Assembly (NCBI GenBank): GCA_035265935.1
Contig: DATFOC010000007.1
Coordinates: 1-31,198 of the forward strand
Source: JACDAN01 sp035265935
GTDB lineage: Bacteria > Actinomycetota > Thermoleophilia > Gaiellales > Gaiellaceae
DNA: 31,198 nucleotides
Direction of reading: 5' to 3'
Within the stretch, counting starts at the first letter, position 1. The number at the start of each line of letters is the position of its first letter. Of this stretch, positions 7,373-14,866 are shown piece after piece. The position numbers and the translations under genes were made by a program. The notes under the pieces were generated by a model that saw nothing but the letters and a program-made list of their open reading frames with translations, was not told where the DNA came from and did no database searches.

Positions 7373-8212
7373 CTAGAAGTCGCGGTCGACGAAGCTCGCA
7401 TCCATCCCGAGCACGAGCAGTCCCGCGAGCACGAAGTAGCCGACGGCGGCGGCGACTCGCTGCCATCGCTTGATCTCGTAGTACTCGCGCTGGCCCGGCA
7501 TCCCGCGCTCCTGCCAGCGGCGGTAGAGCTCGAATCCGACGATGAGGACGATGAGAATCAGCAGCGGGTTCGGCGCCACGAAGAGAAGCGCCACCAGCCC
7601 CACGAAGCCGATTAACCACACGGCCGGGTGGATCGCCGCGGCGATCCGTCCGCCGTCGAGCGGCACGACCGGGATCAGGTTGAAGAGGTTGACGAGGAAC
7701 CCGGTGAACGCGAGAGCGAGCAGGAACTCGGAGTTCTGCTGCTCGCCGACGACCCAGACCACCGCGCAGCCGAGGCTGCCGACGATCGGCCCGGCGAAGG
7801 CGACTAGTGCCTCCCGCCAGGCGTTCAGCGGGTTCTCCTTGAGCAGGATTGCCGCGCCCAGGAAGGGGATGAACATCGGCGCGCTCACGTTCAGGCCCTG
7901 CCGTCGGGCCTCCAGGTAGTGGCCGAGCTCGTGCACGAACAGCAGCAGGACGAACCCGAGTGCGAACTTCCAGCCCCAAAACAGCGCGTAGGCCCCGACG
8001 GAGACCAGCATCGACGCGGACGTCGTGAAGACCTTGAGCTTGAAGATCGCGACGAAGATGAACTTCGCCTTCCAGAGCAGCAGGCCGAGCGCGATGAACG
8101 GCGTCGCGAGCTTGCGAAGGAGGGGGAAGCGAGGCTCGTGCCTGACCGGGCCGCTGTCGTAAGGCTCGTATGGCCGGAGCTCCGCCTCCTTTTCGGGGCT
8201 GAGCTGACTCAC
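7373..8212 (-). CDS. Site-2-protease-type membrane metallopeptidase (M50 family)
   Basis: A 279-residue integral membrane protein. The zinc motif HELGH is at 94-98 within a transmembrane helix, and the second motif PLDGGR is at 184-189 (third zinc ligand Asp). Hydrophobic segments lie at about 34-58, 64-96, 112-122, 136-155, 162-182, 192-221 and near 250-272. There is no PDZ or CBS domain, so it is a minimal member. Such proteases cut substrates inside the membrane, for example anti-sigma factors; the target here is unknown. It is the first gene of the minus-strand run that continues through the LOG gene and selA-selB-selC. The upstream 130 bp to the collagen-like gene is the probable promoter region. 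Confidence 0.9.
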   Translation of the reverse strand: MSQLSPEKEAELRPYEPYDSGPVRHEPRFPLLRKLATPFIALGLLLWKAKFIFVAIFKLKVFTTSASMLVSVGAYALFWGWKFALGFVLLLFVHELGHYLEARRQGLNVSAPMFIPFLGAAILLKENPLNAWREALVAFAGPIVGSLGCAVVWVVGEQQNSEFLLALAFTGFLVNLFNLIPVVPLDGGRIAAAIHPAVWLIGFVGLVALLFVAPNPLLILIVLIVGFELYRRWQERGMPGQREYYEIKRWQRVAAAVGYFVLAGLLVLGMDASFVDRDF

Positions 8213-8344
8213 CTTCGCATGGTACCCGCGGGCATCTGTCTCGAACCTGCTCCAAAAGCGTGAAAAAGCCCGTCAGAGGCTGCCCCTTCGCATGTTTCGC
8301 GGCTAAACCGGAGCCATTCACGGCTCACGAGCAAGGAGGCAGGA

Positions 8345-9007
8345 ATGGGACGTCGGTTGGTCGCCGGGATTGCGGTCGCAGCCGCTGGGCTCACGACGCT
8401 TGCCGCCGGGCTGGGCGCCACGTCGGCGAGCACCGGCCCAGAGGCGAAGCCGAAGAAACCGAAGGTGAAGGTGATCCGCGGGCCGCGCGGGAGGCGAGGC
8501 CCTCGCGGGTTCGCGGGGCTGCCGGGTTTGTCGGGGCCGCAGGGCCGGCCCGGTCCTGCCGGAGCGCAGGGCGCAGCCGGCGCCCAGGGGCCGGCCGGGC
8601 CGCCGGGGCCGCCTGGCCCGTCGGCGATCCGAATCGGCTTCGACGTCCCGGCCGGGACCGCAGAGACGGAGCTCGTCAGTGCGGGCGGCCTCGTGCTCAG
8701 AGGCGCATGTAGCGCCGGCGGCGACCTCTCCCTCGAGGCGAGCACGACCGCGAACAACGCACGGGCGCGGGCGCTGGTCGTCGCCAACGCGACTCCCTCG
8801 GACACGGTCGCCTACGACGAGGACGACGACCTCGACACGATCGATGGCTTCGACTTCGTCGGGGCCGCGGACGACGACGCAATCGCGACGCTCGTCTACC
8901 GCTCAGCGGCGGGCGGCGTGGTCACAGCGAACCTGATGCTCGAGCAGTACTCGGTCGGCGGCGCAGCGCGCTGCCTGGTGGCGGGCTCGGCGGTCGTGGC
9001 CGGCTAG
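8345..9007 (+). CDS. Exported collagen-like (Gly-X-Y) protein
   Basis: A 220-residue protein. Residues 1-29 form a signal peptide (RRLVAGIAVAAAGLTTLAAG then ATSAS). A lysine-rich stretch (31-44) follows, then about 16 uninterrupted Gly-X-Y triplets (46-93), rich in proline and with GPPGPPGPS at the end. The rest is a beta-strand-like globular domain of about 125 residues with many Asp and two Cys (GACSAGG and ARCLVAG), which may form a disulfide. Collagen triplets suggest a secreted or cell-surface trimer. A strong ribosome site AAGGAGG lies at 8333-8339, 5 nt before the ATG. A decayed gene with a related collagen module lies 1.1 kb downstream. The role is not known. Confidence 0.85.
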   Translation: MGRRLVAGIAVAAAGLTTLAAGLGATSASTGPEAKPKKPKVKVIRGPRGRRGPRGFAGLPGLSGPQGRPGPAGAQGAAGAQGPAGPPGPPGPSAIRIGFDVPAGTAETELVSAGGLVLRGACSAGGDLSLEASTTANNARARALVVANATPSDTVAYDEDDDLDTIDGFDFVGAADDDAIATLVYRSAAGGVVTANLMLEQYSVGGAARCLVAGSAVVAG

Positions 9008-9010
9008 GCG

Positions 9011-9988
9011 CTACGGAGTGGAGGGGAGGTCGATGCGCCGCCCGTCGGCCTCCACCTCCGGCCTGGAGAAGATGCAGTCGACGTGGATCGCCGCGTCGTT
9101 GTCGCCGCCGTAGGCGCCCGTGTTCTTCCCGATCGCGACATGCGCGGTGTTCGCTGCCTTCTCGTCGAGCATCACGTGGCCGCGCGGCTTCACCGTCGGG
9201 TTCAGGCCGATGCCTAGCTCAGCGATGACGTCGGCGCCCTCACCGGCGTCCGAGACGAGCTTGCGGAGCAGCTGCGCCGCCCGTCCACCCGAGATCTTGA
9301 CGACACGCCCAGCTTCGAAGCGCAGCGTGACGGGCTCGTCGACCAGTCCGTCGACCGTGTACGGGACGGTGAGATCGGCGACGAGCACGCCGTCGGCGCC
9401 GTGCCTCAGCGGTGCGACGAAGACTTCGCCGCCCGGATAGTTCGCGAACCCGCGGTCCTCGAGGCCGAGCGCGTCCGTCAGCCAGCTGCGCCCTTCGATG
9501 TCGAGTGTCAGGTCGGTGCCTGCGCGCCCGCGAATGCGAATCCGCTTCGACCCCTCGAGGTCGGCCAGCAGGCGTCGCGCCGGCTCCTCGAGGTCGGCAG
9601 CGGGCTGGGAGAGCTCGCCTTCGAGCAGCTCGGGCGTCACGAAACCCATATAGATCGCGCGCCCGCCGTGGCCTCGCAGCTTTTCACCGACGGAGAAGCG
9701 GGCTCGCGCCTCCGCGGGAAGCGGAGCCTCCGAGAGGAAGAACGAGAGCGTCACCCGCTCGGCCGCGTCGAGGATCGGCTGGGGCGCGCGCGTCATCGGG
9801 CGATCCCCCGCCCAGAGCTCGAACGTCGGCCGCCCGCCGGCCTCCTTGACGGCGGTCGCGAGCTGGGAGCCCTGCTCGACGAGCGGCTCGTCGACGAACA
9901 CCAGCACTTCCTCGCCCGACCGCAGCCCGCCGGCCTCGATCAGGTTCCGGCACCAGCCTGGCATCTCGTACTCGCGTTCCGCCCGCAT
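9011..9988 (-). CDS. Aminopeptidase T-like metallopeptidase (M29 family)
   Basis: A 325-residue protein of the thermophilic aminopeptidase (AmpS/PepS) class. The central part has the family's GTDLTLDIEGRSWLTD strand, the FANYPGGEVFVAP segment, and the AELGIGLNP glutamate region. Near the C-terminus are HVAIGKNTGAYGG and AIHVDCIF, whose histidines and aspartate are expected to bind the two metal ions. The ATG at 9988 (MRAEREYEMPGW) is chosen because sequence upstream of it is not family-like, although the frame is open to 10063. It converges on the collagen-like gene with a 3-bp gap. A cytoplasmic aminopeptidase is likely, since no signal peptide is seen. Confidence 0.88.
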   Translation of the reverse strand: MRAEREYEMPGWCRNLIEAGGLRSGEEVLVFVDEPLVEQGSQLATAVKEAGGRPTFELWAGDRPMTRAPQPILDAAERVTLSFFLSEAPLPAEARARFSVGEKLRGHGGRAIYMGFVTPELLEGELSQPAADLEEPARRLLADLEGSKRIRIRGRAGTDLTLDIEGRSWLTDALGLEDRGFANYPGGEVFVAPLRHGADGVLVADLTVPYTVDGLVDEPVTLRFEAGRVVKISGGRAAQLLRKLVSDAGEGADVIAELGIGLNPTVKPRGHVMLDEKAANTAHVAIGKNTGAYGGDNDAAIHVDCIFSRPEVEADGRRIDLPSTP

Positions 9989-10109
9989 GCTGGCATCTTC
10001 GCAACCGAGGACCTCCGACGGCCGCAATAGGCTCGCCAGCCATGTCGGGACGGAAGAAACCACCGCAGCCCTCCGTCCTGGATGGAAGTCATCTAGCTGC
10101 GGGGAAGAG

Positions 10110-10753
10110 ATGAGATTGTTGAAGAAGCTGCTCGTACGCGTGGCGCGTCAGTCCCCGGCGATGATCGTCGCGATGCTTGCGCTGTTCGTCGCGCTGACCG
10201 GGACGGCAGTAGCGACCACATCGCGCTGATTACGGGCAAAGCAGATCAAGAACAGCTTGATCACCGGGCTTGACGTCAAGAATAAGTCGCTGACACCGCT
10301 TGACTTCCTGGGGTCGGTGCGCGGCCCGCGCGGCCCCGCAGGTTCCGCTGGTCCGGCAGGCCCGCAGGGACCCGCGACCGGTCCGGCTGGCGGCGACCTC
10401 ACAGGGAACTACCCGAATCCATCGATCGCCGCCGACGCAGTGACGTCCGCGAAGGTGATCGACGCGTCGCAAGCTGCTGGGCTACGCAAGGCCGACACAG
10501 GAGCAGTCTCTGCGACTGTCACGTTTGATCCGGGCAGGATCGCCGCTCAGAGTTGTGGCTCCGACAGTGCGACGCTTACAGAGCCCAAAATGGCGACCTC
10601 GTAATCGCGCATCCGGTGAGCGCGGTCTGGAGCAACCTCATGTACGCGCCTTGGCTTTCGCAGACGAATTTGGTTTCGCTCCGACTCTGCAATCCGACCG
10701 CCAGCGCGATTGACGGTCCCGCCGTGAGTTTCCATGTGCTTCTGATTCGTTAG
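10110..10753 (+). pseudogene. Decayed collagen-like protein gene (in-frame TGA plus frameshift)
   Basis: The segment 10110-10226 encodes an N-terminal anchor (MRLLKKLLVRVARQSPAMIV, then a hydrophobic helix ending TAVATTS). A TGA follows at 10227-10229. In the same frame after the TGA the sequence reads AKQIKNSLITGLDVKNKSLT, then six Gly-X-Y triplets and a GDLTGNYPNP linker, and stops at 10604. The rest of the C-terminal domain (GDLVIAHPVSAVWSNLMYAP to VSFHVLLIR, ending 10753) lies in another frame, joined at about 10575-10590. The bases around the TGA read ALITG in the +1 frame, which suits this family. A lost base near 10225 and a gained A near 10239 would explain the stop. At least three indels are therefore needed to restore the gene. 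Real decay or assembly error cannot be told apart from the sequence alone. Confidence 0.75.
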
Positions 10754-10797
10754 CCACGAGCGGCGGCCAAGGGGTACCCCGCAGCCTCAGGGTTAGG

Positions 10798-10841
10798 GGT
10801 GCCCGGCCGTCGCCGGCACCCTGACTCAGGGTGTCAGACAC
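10798..10841. repeat. Cluster of nested palindromes
   Basis: Three inverted repeats overlap. GGTGCCCGG/CCGGCACC lies at 10798-10820 with one bulged C. CACCCTGA-C-TCAGGGTG lies at 10817-10833 and is perfect. GTGTC-A-GACAC lies at 10831-10841 and is perfect. The cluster starts 45 bp after the collagen-like pseudogene and could be its terminator or a REP-like repeat unit. Confidence 0.5.
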
Positions 10842-11105
10842 TGTTGAGTATCACGGGCGCCGTTCGAGACGTTCTGTTACCTCTCATCAGCCTGGTCGCG
10901 CTCATCGTTTCCACGCTCGGCAGTCGCATACGTCCGACAACGCCGTAGGAACGGTCGACGAGGCGAACTCGAAGAACGTCGCGGATGCTGCCTTAGCTGA
11001 GACCAGCCGGCGGGTCCGGTACACGCATCAGTCCGGTCACGAGCCGCCGGCCGATCCACTCCTTGCCGCCCTCGCCTCGCTGCCCCTGTGGCAGGATCCA
11101 CGACC
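10842..11105. other. Gene-free stretch with a moaE-tail relic
   Basis: I see no convincing gene here; short frames lack a ribosome site and family features. On the minus strand 11037-11074 encodes EGGKEWIGR, a diverged copy of the MoaE C-terminal end found at 11514-11550. The remainder looks like decayed DNA. Confidence 0.5.
11037..11074 (-). repeat. Relic copy of a moaE 3' end
   Basis: This 38-bp stretch matches 11514-11550 with one single-base indel and two mismatches. Translated on the minus strand it gives EGGKEWIGR, against EGGEEWIGR in the intact gene. No moaE sequence is seen to its right, where the cyclic-nucleotide-binding gene begins 32 bp away. Confidence 0.6.
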
Positions 11106-11498
11106 GTGGAGAGGTCTCGAATCGCATCGGTTCAGGTCCTGGCTGATCTTCCTGAAGCGGAGCTCGACGAGCTTGCGGCCGCGATGAGCGAGTTCGAGGT
11201 CGAGGCGGGTGCCAAGGTCATCACGCTCGACGACTACGGAACCGCCATCTACTTCATCGAGCAGGGAGAGGCCGATGCCCTGCCCGATGGGGACGAGACG
11301 ACGGAGACTCTCGGCCCTGGCGACACGTTCGGCGAGATCGCACTCCTCCTGACGGGAGAGCGGTCGGCCACGGTCGTCGCGCGCACGCCGATGAAGCTTC
11401 TCTCGCTCTCGGGTCAGGACTTCCAGCGCATCCGAGCGGGTGTACCTGAGCTCGAACGCTCGCTCCGCCGCCTCGGCGTCGAGCGCGCAGGTCGGTAG
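11106..11498 (+). CDS. Cyclic-nucleotide-binding (CAP effector domain) protein
   Basis: A 130-residue protein consisting only of a cNMP-binding beta-roll. The phosphate-binding cassette reads GDTFGEIALLLTGERSATV (72-90), with the conserved Glu (E77) and Arg (R86) that contact the cyclic phosphate and ribose. No DNA-binding helix-turn-helix, kinase or channel domain follows, so it is a stand-alone sensor or adaptor. The GTG at 11106 is preferred because GGCAGGAT lies 8-9 nt upstream and the family opens with ERSRIASVQVLADLPEAEL. A GTG at 11088 in the same frame has no ribosome site. It converges on the MoaD-MoaE gene (15 bp apart) and has a relic of that gene's tail on its left side. Confidence 0.85.
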   Translation: MERSRIASVQVLADLPEAELDELAAAMSEFEVEAGAKVITLDDYGTAIYFIEQGEADALPDGDETTETLGPGDTFGEIALLLTGERSATVVARTPMKLLSLSGQDFQRIRAGVPELERSLRRLGVERAGR

Positions 11499-11513
11499 AC
11501 GCACCGAAATCGA

Positions 11514-12143
11514 TCACGAGCCGCGGCCGATCCACTCCTCTCCGCCCTCGTAGAGCTCCTTCTTCCATAGCGGGACGCGTCCCTTCAGCTCGTCGATGAT
11601 CTCGCGGCAGGCCGTCAACGCGGGATGCCGGTGCGCAGCGGAGACTGCGATCACGACCGAGACCTCGCCGACCTCGCAGCGGCCGGTCCTATGCGCAATC
11701 GCGACCTCGCACAGATCGTGGCGCTCTTTCGCCGCCTCGGCGATCTCGGACATGACCTTCTCGGCCATGCCTGCGTAGGCCTCGTACTCGAGCGCGATCA
11801 CCTTCCTGCCGCGCGACTGCCGGCGCACGGTTCCCTGGAAGGTCGCAATCGCGCCGGCGCCCTCGTCCTCGACCTCCGCGACCACAGCGGCCAGGGCGAG
11901 GGGGCGGTCCACCAACCTGAACGCGCCGCCGGAGACGGGCGGGATGATCGCGACCTCGTCGCCCTCCGAGAGCGCAGTTGAACGGCCCGCGTACTCCTGA
12001 TTGACCGCATAGAGCAGGCCGGCCGGTTCCTCGCCAAGCCCGAGTTGCGGCCACACGTCGCCGACCGACGCCGCCTCGAGCTCGCGTTCGCCCCATCCGG
12101 CGCGCTCACGCAGACCGGCGAAGAGCCTGACCGTTACGCGCAT
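11514..12143 (-). CDS. moaX: Fused MoaD-MoaE molybdopterin synthase
   Basis: A 209-residue fusion of both molybdopterin synthase subunits. Residues 1-73 are the ubiquitin-like sulfur carrier MoaD, ending in the Gly-Gly (72-73, IIPPVSGG) that must carry a thiocarboxylate. Residues 76-209 are the catalytic MoaE: TFQGTVR, LEYEAYAGMAEK, IAHRTGRCEVGE, VSAAHRHPAL and the KGRVPLWKKE lysine motif. In mycobacterial MoaX, a known fusion of this kind, the chain is cut after the Gly-Gly to free the carrier. The same need applies here by inference. It lies 5 bp downstream of the L,D-transpeptidase gene on the same strand and may be cotranscribed. No other molybdenum-cofactor gene is in the window. Confidence 0.92.
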   Translation of the reverse strand: MRVTVRLFAGLRERAGWGERELEAASVGDVWPQLGLGEEPAGLLYAVNQEYAGRSTALSEGDEVAIIPPVSGGAFRLVDRPLALAAVVAEVEDEGAGAIATFQGTVRRQSRGRKVIALEYEAYAGMAEKVMSEIAEAAKERHDLCEVAIAHRTGRCEVGEVSVVIAVSAAHRHPALTACREIIDELKGRVPLWKKELYEGGEEWIGRGS

Positions 12144-12148
12144 GCCGC

Positions 12149-13249
12149 CTAGCTATACACGCGCACGACCGAGCCGTAGCCCCAGCGCTCGCGGAGCCCA
12201 CTCGCAAGCCAGAGCGGGACGCGCACGCAGCCGTGACTCGCCGGCCACGCCGGTACTGACGGATAGCCGTGGATCGCGAAGCCGCGGAGAAAGTACATCG
12301 GGTGGTACAGCACCCAATCCCAGCCAAAGACCTCGCGGTAGACGCGCCACGTGCCCACCGGCGTGTTGCCCGTTGCGCCGGTCGAGACGTGGATCACGCG
12401 CTCGACCTCGCCGTCGCGCACTTCGTAAAGCGTCTGCCGGGACTTGCTGACCTCGAGGTAGTCGCCTCGCGGCACTCGGGGCCGGGGGCGAGAGGCTCGC
12501 TCGAGCGCCCGCCACACCCGCCGGTCGACCTGGCCCGATCGCGGCAGTCCGTGCACCTTCTGGAGAGCCAACACCGCCTCGAAGGTTCTGAACCCGTACC
12601 CGGAATCCACGGACGGCAGGGCGTACCCCAGGTCGGCCAGGCGCCGTTTCAGCGCGAGCACGCCGGGGCCGTGCGAGCCGAGCTGGAGAGCCGGGCGGCG
12701 CACGCGGAGCGCGAACCGGCGGAGGGCGCTGACGTAGCCGGGTGCCGGGCGCACCGAGACTCTGATGGCATGCCGGCCGGCTCGGAGCTGTCCGAGCCGG
12801 GCGCGGAACCGGCCGGCCGAGCCGACTCGCAGGCGCCGCGTCCGTCCCTGCACCCGGAGGAGAACCGAGCCGGCTCTTGCCGGAAGCATCCTCCCGGTCA
12901 CGATCGACCCCTTGAGGCGTGCGCGGAGCGCAGGCCGGATGCGCGTCGCGACTTCGCCCGACTGTCCGGCGAGCGTCCGCGCCTGGTGGACGCCGGGCGT
13001 GCGGGCCCGCCGCTCGAAGATAAACGCGCCGTCGGTCCCCGCGCGGGTCTGCGCGACCACGGTCCAACCGACCCGCGAGCGCTGCACGAGGAACACCTCC
13101 GAAAGTGGGACCGTGGCTCCCGAGAACCGCACGAGCTCGTCGTAGGCGACCACCGAAGGCTGTGCCGACAGCGACACGACATCGGCCCCCCACGCGGGAG
13201 CCGCGCCGACCATTGCCGCGAGGGCTGCGAGCAGCGCGACGCGTCGCAT
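12149..13249 (-). CDS. Exported L,D-transpeptidase (YkuD) with peptidoglycan-binding domain
   Basis: A 366-residue exported cell-wall enzyme. Residues 1-21 form a signal peptide ending PAWGA. Two strand-rich Ig-like segments (about 22-180) follow. Residues around 190-245 form a PG_binding_1 helical domain (LGSHGPGVLALKRRLADLGY, then the AVLALQKVHGLPRSGQVD segment). The catalytic YkuD domain begins near 260 (YLEVSKSRQTLYEV) and holds HGYPS (His327) and SHGCVRVP with the nucleophile Cys341. The reaction is expected to be 3-3 cross-linking of stem peptides or anchoring of proteins to peptidoglycan. The enzyme is high in Arg, as usual for this genome. It is divergent from the mutase gene, with 36 bp between the starts. 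Confidence 0.93.
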   Translation of the reverse strand: MRRVALLAALAAMVGAAPAWGADVVSLSAQPSVVAYDELVRFSGATVPLSEVFLVQRSRVGWTVVAQTRAGTDGAFIFERRARTPGVHQARTLAGQSGEVATRIRPALRARLKGSIVTGRMLPARAGSVLLRVQGRTRRLRVGSAGRFRARLGQLRAGRHAIRVSVRPAPGYVSALRRFALRVRRPALQLGSHGPGVLALKRRLADLGYALPSVDSGYGFRTFEAVLALQKVHGLPRSGQVDRRVWRALERASRPRPRVPRGDYLEVSKSRQTLYEVRDGEVERVIHVSTGATGNTPVGTWRVYREVFGWDWVLYHPMYFLRGFAIHGYPSVPAWPASHGCVRVPLWLASGLRERWGYGSVVRVYS

Positions 13250-13273
13250 GGAGGCTCATTGTGCGGCCGGACG

Positions 13274-13279
13274 TACGAT
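13274..13279 (+). promoter_or_regulatory. -10 box (TACGAT) of the mutase gene
   Basis: TACGAT ends 6 nt before the ATG at 13286, so transcription would start at or next to the start codon. This implies a leaderless mRNA. No -35 box at the right distance is clear. Confidence 0.45.
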
Positions 13280-13285
13280 TCCTCC

Positions 13286-14866
13286 ATGGCAACCGCCGAG
13301 GAAGGTCGCGAGACCGACTCCGGGATCAAGATCAAGCCCGTCTACACCGAGGAAGACGTCGAAGGTCTCGAGCTCGAGCTCCCGGGCGAGTACCCGTTCA
13401 CACGCGGCCCCTACAGGGACATGTACCGCGGTCGGCCTTGGACGATCCGGCAGTACGCCGGGTTCGCCTCCGCCGAGGAGACGAACCAGCGTTTCCGCTA
13501 TCTGCTCGAGCGCGGGCAGACGGGACTCTCGGTCGCCTTCGACCTGCCGACGCAGCTCGGCTACGACTCCGACGACACGCGCGCCCTCGGCGAGGTGGGG
13601 CGGACCGGCGTCGCGATCGACTCGATCGCCGACATGGAGTTGCTCTTCGACGGCATCCCGCTGAACGAGGTCTCGACCTCGATGACGATCAACGCGCCGG
13701 CCGCGCTGCTGCTCCTGCTCTATGAGCTCGTCGCGGAGGAGCAGGGCGTGTCGGGAGGAGACCTGCGGGGCACGGTCCAGAACGACGTCCTCAAGGAGTA
13801 CTGCGCGCGCGGCAACTACATCTACCCGCCGCGGCCGACCATGCGGATCACGACCGACCTGTTCGCGTACTGTCACGAACGGCTGCCGCGCTTCAACACG
13901 ATTTCGATCTCCGGGTACCACATCCGCGAGGCCGGCTCGACGGCGGTGCAGGAGCTCGCGTTCACCCTCGCGAACGGGATCGCCTACGCCCAGGCCGCGG
14001 TCGACGCGGGGCTCTCGCCCGACGAGCTCGGTGAGCGGCTCTCGTTCTTCTTCAACGCCCACAACCACTTTTTCCAGGAGATCGCGAAGTTCCGCGCGGC
14101 GCGGCGTCTGTGGGCGCGGATCATGAAGGAGCGGTTCGGCGCGACGAACGAGCGCGCGATGGCGCTGCGGTTCCACGCGCAGACGGGCGGCTCGACGTTG
14201 ACGGCCCAGCAGCCGGAGAACAACATCATTCGCGTCGCTGTTCAGGCGCTCTCGGCGGTGACAGGCGGCGCGCAGTCGATCCACACGAACGGCTTCGACG
14301 AGGCCCTGGCCCTCCCGACGGAGCGGTCGGTCAAGATCGCGCTCAGGACGCAGCAGATCCTCGCCCACGAGGCAGGCGGTACGGACACGGCCGATCCCTT
14401 CGGCGGGTCCTACTTCATCGAGGCCCTGACGACGGAGCTCGAGGAGGCGGCTTGGGCGCTGATCGAGCGGGTCGACGAGATCGGCGGCGCGGCTGCGGCG
14501 ATCGAGCAGGGCTTCGTCCAGCGCGAAATCGAAGACGCAGCGTTCCGCTATCAGCGCGAGGTCGAGGAGGGCGAGCGCGTCATCGTTGGCGTCAACCGCT
14601 ACCAAGAGCACGAGCAAGAGCCGATCGAGCTCCACCGGCTCGATCCGGAGGCGGAGCGCCGGCAGCTCGAGCGGACGGCGCGAGTCCGGGCCGAGCGCGG
14701 CGCGGAGGCCGCTGCGCAGGCGCTGGAGGAGGTCCGGCGCGTGGCGCGCACGGACGAAAATCTTCTCGTGCCGATGCGGGAAGCGCTCCACCTGCGATGC
14801 ACGGTGGGGGAGATCTGCGAGGTCCTGCGCGAGGAGTTCGGGACATACGACGCCCAGCGGGCGTAG
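13286..14866 (+). CDS. Methylmalonyl-CoA mutase large-subunit-type acyl-CoA mutase
   Basis: A 526-residue (alpha/beta)8 acyl-CoA mutase domain without the C-terminal cobalamin-binding domain, so a separate small subunit must supply adenosylcobalamin. Substrate residues match methylmalonyl-CoA mutase. Tyr57 in RPWTIRQYAGF corresponds to Tyr89 of the Propionibacterium enzyme, Arg187 in MRITTD to Arg207, and Tyr211-His212 in ISGYHIREAG to Tyr243-His244. Hydroxyisobutyryl- and isobutyryl-CoA mutases change the first of these, so methylmalonyl-CoA is the best guess. The reaction interconverts methylmalonyl-CoA and succinyl-CoA. The ATG at 13286 is the likely start and lies just after a -10 box. 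Its stop overlaps the glycosyltransferase start by 1 nt. No cobalamin riboswitch fits in the 36-bp upstream gap. Confidence 0.92.
   Translation: MATAEEGRETDSGIKIKPVYTEEDVEGLELELPGEYPFTRGPYRDMYRGRPWTIRQYAGFASAEETNQRFRYLLERGQTGLSVAFDLPTQLGYDSDDTRALGEVGRTGVAIDSIADMELLFDGIPLNEVSTSMTINAPAALLLLLYELVAEEQGVSGGDLRGTVQNDVLKEYCARGNYIYPPRPTMRITTDLFAYCHERLPRFNTISISGYHIREAGSTAVQELAFTLANGIAYAQAAVDAGLSPDELGERLSFFFNAHNHFFQEIAKFRAARRLWARIMKERFGATNERAMALRFHAQTGGSTLTAQQPENNIIRVAVQALSAVTGGAQSIHTNGFDEALALPTERSVKIALRTQQILAHEAGGTDTADPFGGSYFIEALTTELEEAAWALIERVDEIGGAAAAIEQGFVQREIEDAAFRYQREVEEGERVIVGVNRYQEHEQEPIELHRLDPEAERRQLERTARVRAERGAEAAAQALEEVRRVARTDENLLVPMREALHLRCTVGEICEVLREEFGTYDAQRA

Noticed and set aside
8480..8623. 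Short repeated GC-rich units as a CRISPR-like or tandem repeat array
   Set aside because: They are codons for Gly-X-Y triplets inside a collagen-like gene, without spacers.
10227..10229. In-frame TGA in the collagen-like gene as a selenocysteine codon, given the sel genes 4-7 kb away
   Set aside because: It falls just after the membrane anchor, in a segment where the family has ALITG in a shifted frame. Two compensating indels explain it, no SECIS hairpin is evident after it, and a further frameshift follows downstream.
13250..13285. A cobalamin riboswitch before the mutase gene
   Set aside because: The gap is 36 bp and shows a -10 box next to the start, so there is no room for the aptamer.
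13256..14791. A 511-codon open frame antisense to the mutase gene
   Set aside because: The frame is a mirror of GC-rich codons of a well-supported gene, is very rich in Arg, Leu, Val and Asp, and has no domain or ribosome site.
14110..14865. Upstream extension of the glycosyltransferase frame
   Set aside because: It overlaps the mutase coding region in another frame; the family N-terminus begins at the GTG at 14866.
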